In this document: in pieces, positions 61,775 through 64,000 of the stretch
Position numbering within the stretch: position 1 is the first letter of the stretch
Layout: every line of letters begins with the position of its first letter
Origin: Vibrio europaeus
GTDB taxonomy: Bacteria > Pseudomonadota > Gammaproteobacteria > Enterobacterales > Vibrionaceae
Length of the DNA: 64,000 nucleotides
Assembly (NCBI RefSeq): GCF_001695575.1
Contig: NZ_LUAX01000001.1
Coordinates: 1 to 64,000, forward strand
Direction: 5' to 3'
Made by a program: the position numbers and the translations under genes
Notes under the pieces: generated by a model
Seen by the model: only the letters and a program-made list of their open reading frames with translations
Database searches by the model: none
Told to the model about the DNA's origin: nothing

Positions 61775-62929
61775 ATGTCTGATCTAATCCAAAACGTAAA
61801 AACTTCTTTTCAACAAGCGCTGGGCTATGCACCAAGCCACATTATCCAAGCGCCGGGGCGCGTTAATTTGATCGGTGAGCACACCGATTACAATGATGGT
61901 TTTGTTCTGCCATGTGCCATTGACTACCAAACTGTCGTTGCAGCAGCTAAGCGTGACGACAATATTGTGCGTGTCGTCTCTGTTGATTATGGCAATGACG
62001 TTGATGAATTTGATATCACCGAAGAGATTACCTTTCAGCACGATAAAATGTGGCCTAACTACATCCGTGGTGTGGTTAAGTACCTTATCGCGCGTGGTTA
62101 TGAGTTTAGTGGCGCGGATATTTCTGTTAGCGGCAACGTTCCTCAGGGGGCAGGGCTTAGCTCTTCAGCTGCGCTTGAAGTGGTGATTGGTCAGACATTT
62201 AAGGTGCTTTATAACCTAGAAATCTCTCAGGCTGAGATCGCTCTTAATGGTCAACAAGCTGAGAACGAATTTGTCGGATGTAACTGCGGCATTATGGACC
62301 AGATGATTTCTGCTGAAGGCAAAGAGAACCACGCTATGCTGCTTGATTGTCGTAGCCTAGAAACGCAGGCGGTTTCAATGCCTGAAAATATGTCAGTAGT
62401 GATCATTAACTCGAACAAAAAGCGTGGGTTGGTGGATAGCGAATACAACACCCGCCGTGAGCAATGTGAAGAAGCGGCTCGCATCTTTGGTGTAAAAGCG
62501 TTGCGTGATGTCACTATTGAGCAGTTCAATGCTAAGGCGTCTGAATTAGATGAGTTGGTAGCAAAGCGTGCGCGCCATGTGATCAGCGAGAACGATAGAA
62601 CGGTTGAAGCGGCTGAAGCGTTGCGTAATCACGACATGAAGCGCATCGGAGAGTTGATGGCACAATCCCATGCCTCTATGCGTGATGACTTTGAAATCAC
62701 GGTTAAAGAGGTCGACACCTTAGTTGAGATCGTTAAACAAGTGATCGGTGAGCAAGGTGGCGTTCGTATGACAGGTGGTGGTTTTGGCGGTTGTATTGTT
62801 GCGGTTATGCCACCTGAACTTGTTGAGCCAGTAATAGCGGCGGTTGCGGCAGAATATCAAGCTGCGACTGGACTGAAAGAGTCTATCTACGTGTGCCAAG
62901 CTAAAAATGGCGCGGGTGTGGTGGAGTAA
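61775..62929 (+). CDS. galK: Galactokinase GalK
   Basis: 384 residues of the GHMP kinase family. The galactokinase signature [15 protein letters not shown] (28-42) and the ATP motif [15 protein letters not shown] are present. It phosphorylates galactose. A weak hairpin (gcctct/agaggc, 61677-61713) lies between galT and galK. Confidence 0.97.
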   Translation: MSDLIQNVKTSFQQALGYAPSHIIQAPGRVNLIGEHTDYNDGFVLPCAIDYQTVVAAAKRDDNIVRVVSVDYGNDVDEFDITEEITFQHDKMWPNYIRGVVKYLIARGYEFSGADISVSGNVPQGAGLSSSAALEVVIGQTFKVLYNLEISQAEIALNGQQAENEFVGCNCGIMDQMISAEGKENHAMLLDCRSLETQAVSMPENMSVVIINSNKKRGLVDSEYNTRREQCEEAARIFGVKALRDVTIEQFNAKASELDELVAKRARHVISENDRTVEAAEALRNHDMKRIGELMAQSHASMRDDFEITVKEVDTLVEIVKQVIGEQGGVRMTGGGFGGCIVAVMPPELVEPVIAAVAAEYQAATGLKESIYVCQAKNGAGVVE

Positions 62930-62934
62930 CTTAA

Positions 62935-63996
62935 ATGATGGCTCATCCTCTTTTTGAGAGTATGACTAAGCAGTCTGCCTATGATGGGCAGCCTGCTCAG
63001 TTAATCGAATTGACCAATGCTAGAGGGGTTAGCATTGTGTTGATGGACATCGGAGCTACGTGGCTCAGTTGTCGTTTACCTTTGGCGTGCGGGGAGCAGC
63101 GCGAAGTCTTGCTTGGTGTAGGGGCTATGGCTGACTTTGAGTGCCAACAAAGTTACATGGGGGTAACGGTTGGTCGCTATGCAAACCGCATTGCCAATGG
63201 TCTTTTTGACCTCGAAGGTCAGCATGTTCAATTGGTGACGAATCAAGCAGGCAATTGCTTACATGGTGGCGTCACTGGCTTTGATAAGCTGCGCTGGAAA
63301 ATTGTCGAGCAAGCCGCTCAAAGGGTGACTTTTAGTCTCCAATCTCCAGATGGTGACCAAGGCTTCCCCGGAAATCTAAGTGTCTCAGTGACTTATCAGC
63401 TCGACAATGCGGGTAACGTCTCGATTGAATATCTTGCTTACACTGACAAAGCAACGCCAGTCAATCTGACTAATCACGCTTACTTTAATCTCAATGGAGT
63501 AGGTAGCGAGTTAGACGCGCGCCATCATACTTTGAATGTTTGTTCTGATTACTATTTGCCAACCAGCGATGTGGGGATTCCACTCGGTGAGCTGGAAAGT
63601 GTGAGTGGCACTGGGTTCGACTTTCGCGTGGCGAAAAGCATCACGCAAGACTTCTTGCAAGACGAGCAACAGCAAGCGGCGAAAGGCTATGATCACAGCT
63701 ATTGGTTTGAGCCAAACCGAGACAGAACATTACCCGTTGCAAGCCTAGTTAGTGAAGACAGCTTAGTGACTATGCGAGTGTTCACCGATAAGCCCGCAAT
63801 GCAGCTTTATACTGGTAATTGGTTAGCAGGAACCCCTGCACGCGATGGGGAAGAATATGCAGACTACGCAGGCGTGGCATTGGAAACCCAGTTTTTGCCT
63901 GACTCGCCTAACCACCCCGAATGGCAGCAACCAAGTTGTATTCTCTACCCAGATCAGGAATACAGGTATAAAACCACCTATCAGTTTGCTTTCTAA
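62935..63996 (+). CDS. galM: Aldose 1-epimerase GalM (galactose mutarotase)
   Basis: 353 residues. Catalytic H181 (NLTNHAYFNL) and E317 (GVALETQFLPDSPNH) are present, with H110 in NCLHGGVTG. It converts beta- to alpha-galactose, the form GalK uses. Five bases behind galK. It ends four bases before the window edge, so any following gene is not visible. Confidence 0.96.
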   Translation: MMAHPLFESMTKQSAYDGQPAQLIELTNARGVSIVLMDIGATWLSCRLPLACGEQREVLLGVGAMADFECQQSYMGVTVGRYANRIANGLFDLEGQHVQLVTNQAGNCLHGGVTGFDKLRWKIVEQAAQRVTFSLQSPDGDQGFPGNLSVSVTYQLDNAGNVSIEYLAYTDKATPVNLTNHAYFNLNGVGSELDARHHTLNVCSDYYLPTSDVGIPLGELESVSGTGFDFRVAKSITQDFLQDEQQQAAKGYDHSYWFEPNRDRTLPVASLVSEDSLVTMRVFTDKPAMQLYTGNWLAGTPARDGEEYADYAGVALETQFLPDSPNHPEWQQPSCILYPDQEYRYKTTYQFAF

Positions 63997-64000
63997 TTGA

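Overview
The window looks like a chromosomal segment of a Vibrio-like gammaproteobacterium. The evidence is a 23S-5S-tRNA-Asp-tRNA-Trp rRNA operon end, a complete isc operon with abutting IscR sites, a second elongation factor G of the type seen in Vibrio, an ERIC element, and proteins close in length and motif to enterobacterial and Vibrio orthologues. All identifications are from sequence reading alone; no database search was possible, and the species is not determined.

Layout. (1) 1-3850: 3' part of an rRNA operon (spacer, 23S, 5S, tRNA-Asp, tRNA-Trp), followed by three decayed copies of the 3' half of tRNA-Trp, the first two each followed by a terminator hairpin. (2) 3867-17450: housekeeping genes: a phospholipase D/cardiolipin synthase-like lipoprotein, suhB, trmJ, iscR-iscS-iscU-iscA-hscB-hscA-fdx, an ERIC element, iscX, pepB, ndk and a second EF-G gene. 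(3) 17450-22570: a repeat-rich spacer with 12 copies of an 8-bp unit, two GcvA-like LysR regulators around a DUF1127 gene, an acyl-CoA-synthetase-like gene and an A+T-rich AraC regulator. (4) 23021-33865: a Flp/Tad pilus locus (two flp pilins, prepilin peptidase, an unusual AAA ATPase, rcpC, rcpA, a small lipoprotein, tadZ, tadA, tadB, tadC, tadD). No tadE, tadF or tadG follows. (5) 33929-36106: chromate-type transporter and a divergent LysR regulator. (6) 36147-63996: a large galactoside-use region: an MalK-type ATPase divergent from two permeases and a binding protein, a LacZ-type beta-galactosidase, a GH36 alpha-galactosidase, a GH63 lipoprotein with an AraC regulator, the ebgA/ebgC second beta-galactosidase, a LacI-type repressor, and the Leloir genes galE-galT-galK-galM. 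An unrelated block (EamA transporter, DUF5329, MBL lipoprotein, TetR, APC permease) interrupts it.

How it works together. The galactoside region reads as a self-contained catabolic system. The ABC transporter imports alpha- and beta-galactosides, LacZ, EbgAC and the GH36 enzyme release galactose, and GalM/K/T/E convert it to UDP-glucose and glucose-1-phosphate. A 16-bp LacI-type operator is identical upstream of the transporter operon and of galE, with a close relative upstream of ebgA, which suggests one repressor (58202-59188) controls all three. The Tad locus would assemble an adhesive Flp pilus, but must borrow or do without TadE/F/G-type minor pilins. The most interesting points are the decayed tRNA-Trp repeats, the octanucleotide array, the reduced Tad locus with its extra ATPase, and the operator network of the galactoside region.
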